NCBI GenBank assembly: GCA_019095985.1
Contig: CM032663.1
Span: 33,652,648 to 33,716,647 of the forward strand
Direction of reading: 5' to 3'
Length of the DNA stretch: 64,000 bases
Origin: Streblospio benedicti
Taxonomy: Eukaryota; Annelida; Polychaeta; Spionida; Spionidae
Under the pieces are notes generated by a model, which worked only from the letters and a program-made list of their open reading frames with translations, was not told the DNA's origin and searched no databases. Position numbers and translations under genes: made by a program. Positions 1 to 12,407 of the stretch are shown here, piece by piece. The number at the start of each line of letters is the position of its first letter. The first letter of the stretch is position 1.

Positions 1-755
1 TAAATACATGTATCTTCAATAACATGCAAATATTACTGACGCAATTTTTTTCCATTATAATGAATATAATTGTAAGATGATATCGTGCACAGTTTAATTT
101 TAATTGGCCAAATTTATTTGACCATGACTTGTCATGATCAAGAGCAAGAGAAAGTCTATACTAGAGCAACGACTGTCCAGAAATTAGCAAGCTCATTCTA
201 TTATATCATGTCATACACGTAGCTAAAAAATTGTAGTTTTTATGAGCATCATATTTGTGGAGATTTTGACTATTCTTACTATGTTTACACTATGACAAAC
301 TTTGGTTAATATGTATGATGAATAACTATCTTCAATGATGTACTACATAACAGTCAGTGATTTCCAATATCCTATGCTACCGGTAAGTATTATAAACTTT
401 AAAATAAATCATACAGTAACTTGTGAATAATATATAAAGTTACAAATGAAAATTTATCTAAAGCGCTTGGTTTGTTTTCTATTTAGCATGGTCACGTGGC
501 CTTTTTTTAGTTTCCGTGTTGCAGATAATCAAAATTCTACTAGTCTATAACTATACAGTTACACACATTTTTTATATCGTCTGTTTACAAAAGCTTTTTA
601 TTCATCTTATGCATTTGAAACTTTCACTCACATTTGTTGTTGAAGAATTAGTACTTTACTGAAAAAAAAATGCTATCAAAATACATTTCTTTGAAAGTAG
701 TAGCCAAATATGGACTGTAATGTAAAAACACCAGTAACAGAAAATAAGCTATTAC

Positions 756-841
756 CTTGTGTCTTCGCCCTCCAACTCTCCTCTGAGCGAAAACTTCGTC
801 CTCGTATCCAGTAGATGAGGATTCAAAATCTATAGCTGATT
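756..841 (-). CDS. possible isolated exon of an unrecognised minus-strand gene
   Basis: On the minus strand an 86-bp block is bounded by a plausible acceptor (T-rich tract ending in TTCATTAG) and a good donor (CACAAG then GTAATA). Only one frame is open through it. It reads roughly SAIDFESSSTGYEDEV followed by a basic FAQRRVGGRRHK, so it is hydrophilic and coding-like. No neighbouring exon could be found with confidence, and I do not recognise the family. A GC-rich patch lies upstream on the same strand near 950-1130 and could be a 5' end. This could equally be a chance ORF inside an FKBP3 intron. Confidence 0.28.
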
Positions 842-2603
842 CTAATGAACCAAAATAATTAAAAGCCTAAAGTCTGAACAAGTGAGAAGTGTTAAAGTGC
901 TGTGAGACCATTGAGCAGTTGCCTCAGTTTTTGTGTCCTCAACTCATCACATTCCCGTCGCCACAAACACCTTTTGTAGTAGGGGCGACGACAACGATGA
1001 CGATTCTCGGCGGCGGCGGCTTGTGTTCAGACTCTGATGAGGCTAACTGACGGACAATGGGTTAATTACAACTCAGTGGGCGGTGGGCAGTGGTTGAAAT
1101 TCCGGGTTTGATATTCCCAATTGACCCGTTTCTTGCACAGTTGATCATTGATGGCTACTACATAGCGCTAGAATAAAGGGTAAATGAATAGCAAAAATTT
1201 ACTACAGTGGATCTGCTCTAGCCAATAACACTAGGCTGACTACACCACTAGTAAATGTTGAAGACCACCTGTGTAACAGGCATGTATTCAAAGGATGGCC
1301 CAGTGGCCACTACAGACAGGTGATTTATTTGTGTAACTGGCCCACATTTTATGTATTTTTCAATGCATATGTGAACAGAAGTATTTGTGGAGTGAGAATT
1401 CCCATCAGAGCAAAACCTATACTTATAAGACTAGTTCTTTATTAGAATCAAATCTTTTTTCGCTGCATCAAACCTACGTAAATCAGCAGATATCTATTGA
1501 GACGACTTGAGACCCGCCCCACGTCGTCAGAGATTAGTCCGATATATTACCACTTTATCAGGTGGGTAGGTCAGTCGGCTGAAATCTATGTTGGTCCATT
1601 TGATAGCGCATTTCGTGATTGCAGCATTGAATAGTGAAGAAAATGATATTTCTCATCATTGTCATGTTTCAGATTCAAGTCTGTAAATGAAGATCAAATA
1701 TTGCCCATAAGAAGATAATCATCATCCTTAATAACTTCGGTGATATTGTGATAGGTTTCATTGTAATAATGGGTAATTTTGTGTTGCGTGTCGTGATGTA
1801 CGTGAATTACATGTCACGTGTCCAGAAATCTAGAAAATGTTATTTATTATTGTGTTATTCAAGAATCTACACATGTCAAGAGGATGGGGCCAATTACTTA
1901 AGTCAGCCACGGTAACAGTTGTCACAGTACTAGGTGTCAGAATGTGTATTCTAAACACTAGTTTTGAACACTATTTTTCCATATTTTCTGTGTACAAATT
2001 CAGATGACCAGAAATTATCTCATCCAACAAAGGCACATGAATTTACAGCTTTATGCATATTTTAAAAGCTTGATCAAAGAGCAAACCATCAATTTTATGT
2101 ATGAAAATGGAAAAGCAAAACATGCATAAATGATATATGGCATATAGCAAAGTGTACAAATATTTTACTTCTAAATACTGTTTTGAATGAAAAAGCCGGG
2201 CAAGCGAGCGTCAAGTCGGCAAAATGCTGAGGCGATCAGATAAATGAAAGAGTGTGCTTGGCTAATTGGGGAAGAAGGCAATCAAATGCTTTAAGTGATG
2301 AATGAATTACAAGTGGCTTCTGATTCTGTGGGCGTCGAAACACAAGAAGTGGAAATGTCTACTCTCCTACAGTTGTACAGCAAATATGTGTTATGTCGTT
2401 TTTTTAATTTGAAGCCATTTGCTACTTACCTTAATAAAGAACGGAAAGATATACTGTTTACCATTGTCTAAACGTTCATACCTTTTAGGTTATTTTTTTT
2501 CCAATTTTATAGAGGACATGTATTTACAAGAATTGTATTTACATTGAAATATCAATGGTCTAGATTTTTGTATTGTCTTAATTTTAGAGTTGGTTGGTTT
2601 CAT

Positions 2604-2742
2604 CTTATTCTGTATTTGGAGACTAAATTTGGTATTTAGAATGAACTTTTTTCAACGTTTCAACACGTAAGTTTTCTATTCACGGAAATACAAGTTTTTT
2701 TCAATTAGTCAAATTTAGTCTAATCTCCAAATACAGAATAAG
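2604..2742. mobile_element. short decayed copy of the hammerhead foldback family
   Basis: Inverted ends CTTATTCTGTATTTGGAGAC (left) and its complement at the right enclose about 90 bp. On the minus strand the interior keeps ACTTACGTGTTGAAACGTT, the same core seen in the large palindrome at 26541-27351. The CUGANGA box and stem I are degraded here. Just outside the right end lies CAATGAGACAATCTGTG, which also follows the right end of the large copy, so the family's true end lies a little further out. Confidence 0.55.
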
Positions 2743-3051
2743 ACGAAAAAATAACCATCAATGAGACAATCTGTGATATCCATTGATATCAATGAGACTA
2801 TCTGTGTGTAATCGTCGAACGCAAGTGTTTTTTCGGATGATGCCTGCTCAATAATGAAAGGAATGTAAGTTTTCATTCTTGTGTTGTGCGTTCTAACTTG
2901 TGCATAGATTTCCCCAGATAGTTACACAGACATTCATCCCTATTTTGTCTCCCAAAGCCATGGCCATGTCTGCTGGAAGGACAGAAACATACAGGGAAGA
3001 ATATAGGGACTCTGGATGCTAATCATTCATATTGCGCCGTTTATTTTGCAG

Positions 3052-6000
3052 GTAAAAGAGGAACACGCAAACCCCAGCCGCTGAAGTTTAAAGTTGGAAA
3101 AGGCCTCGTCATCAGAGGGGTAAGTTGGTACTTGGGGGCAAACTCTTACAGATTTTTTTAATTTAATTTCAAGCTACTTTAAAGATCTTCATAAAGATGC
3201 CTATCTCGTGATCACACTTTTCATTTCATCCATGTTGACCTTTAAGAAAGTCACATGTGTATATTGAATACTTGTCTTAATTGAAAACTTTTGACTGCCC
3301 CTGAAAGTGTCTACGCACTTAGACAGGTACACTTTAAACATTGTACAGTGGATCAAATGGACAGGTCACGCTGTACTTCCCTTTGACTTCAAAACTTTAC
3401 GATTTCAAAACTTTACGAAACTGGACATTCTGTAATGGTTGACATCAGCAACTTGGATGTTTTGTGCCTGTGTGATGCTCCTTTTAACATACTCTACATC
3501 TGACTGTTCATAACAGATGATTGTAAAGCGACAGTAAAATAAAGCTAAATAGTACATACTCTACGTCTGACTGTTCATAACAGATGATTGTAAAGCGACA
3601 GTAAAATAAAACTAAATAGTAGCGCCCCCAGTGAGCAGTAACCATGATCACTATGATATCAAACAACAGATTATGTGCTGTGTTAAATGTGTTCTTGTCA
3701 GAATGTGTCCAGGACGATAACGGATACAGTAAAACCTGCTAGTAATGGTCCTCAAATGCTCTCAATAGAACGATGATCTGCTCATGATGGTATGAAACTG
3801 GTCTCTTTATAGAGGTGGTCTTAATAGGAGGTTCTAATGTATTGATGCTGACCAACGATTCACCGTCCTAATTGTGCAGACGGTTGCAGTGATGAATTCA
3901 AATTTTCACTATCCCAAACCTATATATGGAAAGAAGACCAACGTCTGTATTGAGACCAAGTAAATTAACGTCTGTGATCTTTAATAGAGGCTCCACTGTC
4001 TTGAATTCAGACCAATGTATTGACTGTCCTGATCAGGCCCCGATATGTGCGTGTATGTGTGTGGGAGGGACTGATTGATCCCATTGTCTGGGAGTTACCA
4101 TTGATTCCACCTTTGTGTGCTGCTCCGTTACTCCGTCAAGACAATAACAGCTTCTAAGAAGGAAAAGTCACACAGTGTTGCAGTGCGAGGCGCATGATGA
4201 CGTCAGCAAGCAGAATGTGTTAAATACCTTACTGTAAGTTACATGACCATCCAAAGGCTCACACACATGCTTTTAGGCTGAAAATTAGGTGTGGTTTTCT
4301 TCATGAATGTTTATTGTCATGGGAATTTCATTGGCCTAGATTTTGATATGGTCCAAATAAAAGTTGGGGTGGGCCTTTACAGTACAACTTCTTTTATCCA
4401 GACACCTTGGGAGGCTATGGGCACTCGGGGAGTCAATATATCCTGATAAGAGAGGGGATAGAGGTGGCGATAGGACTGGGGATTCGAATGTAAGAAACCA
4501 GTGCCACAGCACAATGGATTATTAACTGTAGTGGGCTCTTGAATAGTTGTGTACAAAAAGTCATGATTCATAAGTTGAAAAAAGTAACATCCAGGAAGGG
4601 AGTCTTAGTTCTGTGGCTTACTAGACTTATAAAGTAGGTTCAAATAGATTTTCAAACACAGAAAACATCACAACACAGTTAGGTGTGCCCTCCTGTGTCT
4701 TGACTTGTGTTATATAATGCAATTGCCACAGCCATGGCAATAAACTAGGCTGCAAGTTAGTGATGCGGTTGGGGAGTGTTATTTGTGATGGGCAGACTAG
4801 TTATTAATCAGATAAACATCGCTCTTGGGGGGAAATGTACACCTTCTGAAATGTACAAAGTAGGTGTCTCATGTTTCATCGTAGGTGTTTCTGACCTTCT
4901 CTCTTAGTGAGCATATTTCTTGCGATTATATGTTTATACATATATATATATATATATACCCTGATACCGTATACAACCATCCAAGCAGGGCAGTTAAATT
5001 GAAATTTTCTCAAACTGGGGGGTGAGCTCTTACGCGAGAGTGTAGTTACTACGTAATTCTTAAGGACGTTTAAGGAAAAGAGAGGGGAAGGCTGTTACAC
5101 GAGGGTGGGCACATGGATGGTCGTATACGGTATATGTTTGTAGCTGTTATATTGTACATGAAGAAAGTGAGAAAAAAACTAGAGTAACACAGATTGACTC
5201 ATTTAACTTAAATTTTGAAGGAGTAAATGCAAATTTCAAGTAAATAGAATCGAGTCCTCTGAATAACTTAAAATGTAACGTAAAAGAACGATAATGTGCT
5301 GGAGTTATCCCCAAATTAAAGTTATCGTACATTTAGTTATTGCTATCGTGGAAGCACTCAAATGTGTATTTGAGTTCAAACAATGATATGCAAACCAAAT
5401 AATCATTCATTTTTCTTATATTTTTCCTTAGTTACATAATCAGATCAGATAGGTTAAATGTCAGAAGCTGTGGAGTTTTACATTGGAATAATCTTGCATT
5501 AAAATTACAGAGAGTTTTTCTGTATCCTATATTAAAAGTGCTCCATTAATTCATGTCAATCTGCCTATGTTTGCTCTATGTTTTTCTTTCTTTTTTCTTT
5601 TCTTTATATTTCTATGTTGATTATTGTGTCAGAATTGCAAATTCATGTGAACATACAGTCTCGGAGCATACAGTACTCATCTTGTCAGAAGGCTACAGAA
5701 GAAAAATCATACGAATTACGCTCCGATTCCGTATGTTTTCTTCCTATTTTTTCTCATTGTTGTGACTGTTACGAGCGAAAAAAGGTTCTGTTGCTTCTGG
5801 AAATTAAGGCTTTCTTCATAACTCGCCTGAAGTTATGTTTATTCTGTTTTTTCCCCTTGTATTACACATTTTACAGAGGTTCCCGTTATAAAAAGATTAT
5901 TTCTAAAAGTTCATAACCACACATTTTGACAGATTTTTGTTTCATTGGGTGTCCGCATTTTTTAACTAATCGGCGCTGTCGCTGTGGCGGAACTAAACGA

Positions 6001-9000
6001 GGACGCCCGAATTAATCCGAATACTTATGAGCAATAAAAGTATCGAAGATAGACGCCAATGTGCGGAAGTGTAAGAAATTATTCTGATTATTACGTTTTT
6101 TCTGTTTGTTTCGATAACTGTAAATATTCATAGTTTCAGTGATTGAGCAGTTCCAAGAAAACCGTGATAGCAGTAACTTTGTTTCGAATTGCTATGTTTT
6201 CTTACACTGATTTCTCTTATTTTGTTCTGTATCCTTTTGGTTCTGTATCCTTTTGCTCTAGTCAGTACTGTAGCTCTATCAAGAGTCCATACATCTTGAT
6301 TAAAGTCATCACATTAGAATATTGATTTTGTGTAATTTTTTTTTGTCTTACTGAACAAGAGAAGCTTTTTTTACCATTTCAATGCTAACTGCTGCCAATT
6401 TCAGAATATCTCTGAGCATGTCAGGTCACTTTTGACTGTGTTGTAGGAGAAGATAAAATTCCAAAAATAGAATTCCAAAATAGTTGTTATATTTGTAAAG
6501 TTTTCCCCCACTTATTACCCAGACCCAAAATGAATCACATCCTAATGGGATAGAAATGTATTAATTGGTGAGTTAATAAGTATTTTTGACACATTTCGGA
6601 CATTCTCTGTTTCCTGCCAAGATGTAATGTTTGTTGGCCTGGTAGTAATTGCTAGTTAGTGTTGATCGAATAATGCTCACAGCATTATTTAAAAGTCCCG
6701 ATGTGGATTGTTAAGACATACCCCATAGACTCACGGCAGACTTGGTATGTTACGATTATTGAAGTATCAACAACAAATATATAATCAATGTAACAGTTCA
6801 TGTGACATAGGTATAACAGTGAAAATTAAAACATTACAAACAATTCCTATTCAAATGCTCACAACTTTGATGATCTACAAAGTTTTACAATACCTAGCAT
6901 GGATAAACTTGCCTAACACAGACAGTTAACACACCGTGAACAAGGCCTATGCGACAGCAACCATGTGTATAAAGGATGAATGCGTATGAGCCGTTGAGAA
7001 CTACGGTCAATTATTTACGGAGTTAATAGACACTTGGTCACAGTGCTATTCATGTCTGCAGGTTGATGCTGATTGCGTGTTATCATTTGTTGCATTTTAT
7101 TGGATTGATCCAGACATTAAAGTAATTAGATAAAATCACTTTCTTCTATTACCATGAAAGTAATTATCACAAATAGACAGTGCAGAGCGCGACAACAGGT
7201 ACTTTTTTCTGTTCCAATTTAGGCAATATAGATTATATGTATTTAAGATGTAGTCCCTAAATACGTTCTAAGTAACTCATCTAATTGTAAGCCAATGTAG
7301 GATTGGAAAAATGTAGGTAGAACCTATGAGAGAGAAACAATAGAGCAAACACAGTAATTGGAGAAAGAATTTTGACTGTTTGATACTTGTTGCCATGTAA
7401 TTCCAAAGAGAAGTTCTAGCACAATGTGTGTAGTAACCTATGAAGTGAAGAAAACAACAAGCAGAAAGAGTTTCAATCCAAAACCTTCAGTGCAAAATCT
7501 TAGTTGTTGTCCCTAAAAGGCTGCCATTGTTGTGAATGCCGTGGCAACAGGACCGCCTGAGCACAGGTGGATTAGTCGTTCAACTCACAATGGGCTGACG
7601 CGTCGGAGACGACAAGCACAGGGAATCCCTGAAAATCCTCCTAATGGGCACACAAAGTCCGGCCAGATGAAGACCTGTAACTGTGGCCTAGATCACAGGC
7701 AGTGGTATCTAGAAAGAGAGATTAAGTGTCGATTTGAATTATATATGAACATAGATCGATTGCCACCAAAGCGTATCATATTTATAACAATTACGTGGGC
7801 AGTTTCAATCCAGCAGCAGATTTTAAATATGTAGAGGTAATATGTCTCAGTGGTATTGACTTTTAACCAAGTCTAAAATGACTACATCCTGTAATGAGAA
7901 GGCTTTGCAGATATTTTTGTTACTCAGTATATTTTTTACAGCAATATGTGCAGACCCGAGTACTTTTTGCATAAAATGAAGAAAAATTTGCAAATTTTGA
8001 AAGTTATTTATTTCTGGAGGAAGTGGATAACTATTATACAAGTATTACAAGTTGTATTACAAGTTTTATTAAATGGAACCAACGACATTAAGAACACATT
8101 GTGTTTTAGTGTTTTGGGGGCAGTTTGAGGTGTGTGCGCCCTGGTTTTTGAAAATGAGCGTGCACTTTCTGTCAAGAACAAATTTAATTATTAAAAGGCC
8201 TCAAACCATCATGTTTTTCAGTTATAAGCATGGCCCTTTGATGTACAGGGAGACAGTATGTCATAGCAAGCAAATTTCAGAATACTTAGTACTCGCTTAT
8301 GAAAAAGTAAGCAGATAACTTGAATGGGACTGAATAAAACATATTTTAATCAACAAACTAAAGTAATAGAAAATAGAATCATTAGCCTGATACAGTTGGT
8401 GTCAAAAGGAAATGAATATGTTAACCATCTAATTGCCAAACCATTGTATAGATAACTAATGTTTGGGCTACATAAAAATCTAGTAATTTGAAATTTCAGT
8501 GATAATACACATGTGATAGCTGCCCCCAGTAAGCACATTTGTGTTTGGACAGTCATGTACTGTAACTGAAATCAATCAGAGTCCATAGTAACAACCCCCT
8601 TGGTAATATGTTCCCTGCCTGCAAAGAGGCTCAGCTGTTGAGATGGAAATGTTAATGTGATTTAAAAGCTACATCCTCCAAGTCAGTCAACTATACTTAG
8701 TGTTAGTTGTCTGATGGTTTCAAAAAACTGAAAGTAAAATTGTGACATGTAACGCTTAACGGTCTCAGGCAGTAGGAAGCACCAGGTGCACCCTGGACCC
8801 TTTTCATACACCTGTTCATTCGAACATTCATGTACATTTTGAAAGTGAGGCTCCTTACCATCATTTGCTAAAAGGTTACATCATTCGGCATATCAATTTA
8901 AACTTGTGTTTCTTGTATCTCAATGTTCATAAAACACCAGATTTGTTGTCATTTTAGCAGTCAAGGTAACAAGCCTGGTTTTCATTTCAAAATTGCAGCT

Positions 9001-10261
9001 GCAAAAAAGTTCCAATGCTGTGCCATCTCAGATGATGACTTGGTGTTTTGATAATTTTTTTCTTCTAGTTGTACTAGTTGTTGCTCTGGACAGTAGATAA
9101 GAAATACATGTGGGAAAGGAAATTCTATAAAAACAAGTCTGTGATGAGGCAACATGCCAATTAACGATGGCAACGATTCCATGACTGATCACTATTGCCT
9201 TATTTGGTACTGTCTAGGTTAAGCGAAATGTGTCTATTTTTATGGTCAGCTGAGGTATATCTAACTGTAGGCGCATGTTTCTATGGTCCTAAATTTAAAT
9301 CACAATTAAACTAAAGTCTATTTTTCAGTGGGACGAGGCATTGCTGACTATGTGCTGCAGTGAGAAGGCAGAGATCACCATTGAGCCTGAGTGGGCCTAT
9401 GGACGCCGAGGAAAGCCGGAAGCAAAGTATCCTTTAACCAACAATGTGCACGGAATGCCATCGTGTCATAACGGGGCACGGAATTTTTTGTAAGGGTTTG
9501 GTTGGGTTGAGGTTATCACAAGTGAGGTGAATACATGGCTGGTTTGATGTAAGGTGTCCAAAGTTTAATATATTCTGGGTAACATCAGCAGCAGAGGGCA
9601 TGGTTTATGGTGGGGAGGACCACAATAACAGTTATTGATCCCTTAATTGATTGAGTGACACACTTTTTATCGATAAATGTAGTATCAGAATTACAGTATC
9701 ATACGTTTTGATGGTGTAGAGGCAGTCAGATTGTTACACCTCTAATCTTTCTGCAAATTTTCCACAGCATTTGTCACACTGTACAATCACTTGACAATGC
9801 TAAATTAACAAAATTTATTCCTAAAGGGTTAGAAGAAATTGAGTTTGATTAGGAGTGAATCAATAAGTATGACAGATTCCGTGCTTATGATTTATTATAG
9901 TTTAGTACATTGTGAAACAAATGGATTGCATCATGATATCAGCAGTCATTGCAAGCTTGTACGCAGTTGTTTGAATATTAAAGTTCATTATCATACAAAA
10001 CCAACTGCCATGTTATCAACTGTGTGAAATTATGAGCTTTTAATATTATATGGAATAGACCAGTTTCTAGGTTGTATTCTTTGATTTAATTGAATTCAGG
10101 TGAATTAAATACTATATATTCTAAATATCGATGCACTTTAATTATTTTAGAAACTTTGAACTGTAACAGAAAAAACAGTACTTTTCTTTCCTTAACCTTT
10201 AATTAGAATCCCACCAAATGCCACATTGAAGTTTGAGGTGGAGCTTGTCAGCATTGAATAA
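3052..10261 (+). CDS. FKBP3: FKBP-type peptidyl-prolyl isomerase FKBP3 (FKBP25), C-terminal exons
   Basis: Three coding exons are visible: 3052-3119, 9329-9426 and 10207-10261 (stop TAA 10259-10261). They join in phase to read KPQPLKFKVGKGLVIRG, WDEALLTMCCSEKAEITIEP, EWAYGRRGKPEAK and IPPNATLKFEVELVSIE. This matches the C-terminal half of the FKBP3 PPIase domain, including WDEALLTM, the E(P)EWAYG segment and the IPPNA.L.FEVEL end, closer to FKBP3 than to FKBP1A. FKBP3 is a nuclear rapamycin-binding prolyl isomerase that associates with chromatin proteins and RNA. The start codon and N-terminal helical domain are not in the visible exons and should lie left of the window. The last intron donor is AAA|GTATCC, which is weak but fits phase exactly. 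Family call is firm; gene completeness is unknown. Confidence 0.9.
3487..3620 (+). repeat. 67-bp tandem duplication, two copies
   Basis: Two adjacent units, 3487-3553 and 3554-3620, begin ACATACTCTAC and end CTAAATAGT. They differ at only about two positions (CATCTG/CGTCTG, AAAGCTAAAT/AAAACTAAAT), so the duplication is recent. Confidence 0.85.
3727..3839. mobile_element. Tc1/mariner-type MITE (CAGTARAACCTS family), degenerate
   Basis: Starts CAGTAAAACCTGCTAGTAAT and ends in TAGGAGGTTCTAATG, flanked by TA on both sides. The interior has the GGTCYTMAATAGAGAGGTGGTC motif degenerated. The same family occurs at 35235-36257 and 61601-61777. Confidence 0.6.
4965..5132. mobile_element. 168-bp MITE with near-perfect inverted ends
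   Basis: The left end TACCGTATACAACCATCC and the right end GGATGGTCGTATACGGTA are complementary except at one base. The flanking or terminal TA suits a Tc1/mariner-type insertion. No coding capacity. Confidence 0.7.
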
Positions 10262-10981
10262 ATTGTGCTGCTACAGATCATATGGACGACGCTGCTACTT
10301 ATATCAATGATACGGAGAGAAGGAAGGATGAGATGACGTTTATTAATTAGACACTTCTGTCGTCTGCTATGGTGATATGGAGTTATAAACTGTTGCGTTT
10401 AAAGCAACTTAGAATCTGTGAGAAATTTGAGCATACATCAACAGATCAATGCACTTTGTCTGCTTTCATTGTTCATCTTTTTTCAAGAACACATTGAATG
10501 AGGATCTCATGACTGGTTCTAGGCTATTGTAATGTAGGGATTTATTCTGTGTGTTGATATGTTGTCAGCTGTTGCATAACTTTTTTTTTACATCTATAAA
10601 AATCATTGAATTTGTAATGGAGTGTAAATGTATTCATTCCTGTTTTGGAAGTTCAAATTAATACAAGTCATATTATATTGACATTAATTGTTTTCATGCT
10701 TGTCAATCATTCCTAATTCATTGTCATTGCATTTGGTGTTGCATTTTCATGTTAGATGATATTTTTAGATTTATGTGATTATTGAAAATACTTAAGATTA
10801 CAATACAAATGACTTCAGTACATAAATGTTTCACTTGAAATGTTTGTATATTTATTGATCTAATTGATTCACAAGTAATAATATCATGCACTTCGATTTT
10901 AATTTCATGCATCGTGTGGAAAGGTAAAAAATTCCACCCTTGTGTCTAATGGGATGGACAGTTACAGATTTTTTTATACAA

Positions 10982-10987
10982 AATAAA
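10982..10987 (+). terminator. candidate FKBP3 poly(A) signal AATAAA
   Basis: This canonical hexamer lies 721 bases past the FKBP3 stop codon and is the first clear one in the 3' flank. It would give a 3' UTR of about 0.7 kb. Confidence 0.45.
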
Positions 10988-11139
10988 AAACTAACGATTG
11001 TTTAAGTTCATCTTTTTATACAACATACTTTTTCAAAATACACATTGAAATATGTCATTCAACCACTTACATTAGAAGTTTTCTGGACCTTTAAAAAAAA
11101 TCGTACCTAATCTCAGGCATTTAAAAAAAATTAACATTA

Positions 11140-11640
11140 GACCTAGTGCTCAAACTATGGGCAATTTACGACGTGATCGAGATTCTAATGTAATTTTGTT
11201 TATAAATAATAGAAATATATGAAATATTTTACCAGATTATCATTTCACGATACTAGGAGTAGCAGCTTTGTTAAATAAGTACTATAATTTCTGGTTTTTA
11301 TTTTGGTGATCTTTCCAGCTGTTCACGTTTGACGTTCAAAACATTGCTCAAAGTATGGGCAGATCACGAGCTACCATTGTGACTCGCATAAAACGTCTCC
11401 CCAATTGCAAACACCACTTAACTGTTTGCCTGAATTATAGTTGCTAATGTTTATGAGCAAATATATATATTATTGTTTCAATAAGTAAACATACTGCAAA
11501 TTAATCTCTAGATTATTATCTGTAACTACATTCTGTTATTACGTCAAACGTGTGCTTTCCGTGAAGATATACGTAATAATCAAACCTACGTTTGGATGTG
11601 CTCATAATTTGAACACCTCCCATACTTTGAGCAATAGGTC
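11140..11640. mobile_element. 501-bp Tc1/mariner-type MITE
   Basis: The left end reads GACCTAGTGCTCAAACTATG and the right end, read in reverse, GACCTATTGCTCAAAGTATG. TA lies directly outside both ends (11138-11139 and 11641-11642). A further internal copy of the motif (TTGCTCAAAGTATGGGCAG) occurs near 11343. It sits in the intergenic DNA between the convergent FKBP3 and MFAP1 genes. No transposase reading frame. Confidence 0.7.
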
Positions 11641-11990
11641 TACCCAATTTTCTATTTCTATATCTTCATAGAAGAGAAAGTTTCATATTTCAAATATCCT
11701 TTAAAAAGTCTGATGTTTACGGTGTTCACCAAGACAATTAGCTTTGAAAAACTATATTTTTACTGGTGTAAGATAAATCGAAATACTTCTTAAAATACAA
11801 TAATGAGCGACTGATAAAGATAATATTCAGAGGATTAGCATACTGTGATTGACAATTTTGCTACTGAAAACTGAAAATTTAATGTAACGTCCACATGCTT
11901 GCAGCATCAATAATATTTATAAACATCCTTTCAATTCACATTCCAGTAAGTGCTATTGTCTATTTATACATGATATAACATACTCCACTC

Positions 11991-12385
11991 TGAACCAATG
12001 AGATGCACTCGCAATTTCCATCCATACTATTTCATTCATACATTAAAATCAGTTCACAATGTCTTAACCCTTAAATGGCTAAGGTAGTTAATGTTCCCAC
12101 TATTGCAACCTAGACGTAAAATTCACCAATATCATTAATGTCTTATGCACCCTCACTGCATTTGGACAAATCAAAGCATACATCATACAAAATATAACCT
12201 TATTTTAGGCTTAATTCTAGCCCGCAATTAGTAGGCATCAATGACTACCCCACTACTATAGTTAAAAATATAGCCTCCTCTGTTGCCACTTAATGGGGTT
12301 AACAGACTCCTGAACCAATGAAACGCACACTCCCAACTTCCACTCATTATTTCGTTCATACACTATAATCAGTTCAAGGTGTCTT
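11991..12385. repeat. dispersed duplication of the MFAP1 3' flank
   Basis: A block of about 74 bp beginning TGAACCAATGAGATGCACTC at 11991-12064 recurs in diverged form at 12311-12385, ending just before the MFAP1 stop codon at 12408. The copy nearer the gene is therefore MFAP1 3' UTR and the other is a duplicate about 320 bp downstream in the direction of MFAP1 transcription. Confidence 0.7.
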
Positions 12386-12407
12386 CTCCAAAATATAATA
12401 TCCACAA

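Larger units (their letters stand above)
1..3051. other. upstream/intronic DNA, no confident gene
   Basis: AT-rich sequence left of the first visible FKBP3 exon. The N-terminal FKBP3 exons (basic tilted helix bundle and start of the PPIase domain) were looked for here and not found, so they probably lie beyond the left edge. The contents I can name are the candidate minus-strand exon at 756-841, a GC-rich patch with a CGG run near 1010-1020, and a decayed foldback-family copy at 2604-2742. Confidence 0.5.
3120..9328 (+). other. large FKBP3 intron rich in repeats
   Basis: A 6.2 kb intron between the first two visible FKBP3 exons. It holds a 67-bp tandem duplication, two Tc1/mariner-type MITEs (3727-3839 and 4965-5132), and what may be the left end of another near 4380 (CAGTACAACTTCTTTTATCC). 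The short ORFs in 5553-6325 and 7532-7834 look like chance reading frames in AT-rich or repeat DNA. Confidence 0.6.

Noticed and set aside
5553-6325. Open frames of 60-112 codons rich in Phe, Leu, Ser and Tyr
   Set aside because: AT-rich intronic DNA of FKBP3 gives such hydrophobic frames by chance; no conserved motif or splice context.
7532-7834. 100-codon open frame with a basic N-terminus
   Set aside because: No recognisable family; possibly repeat-derived DNA in the FKBP3 intron, not supportable as a gene.
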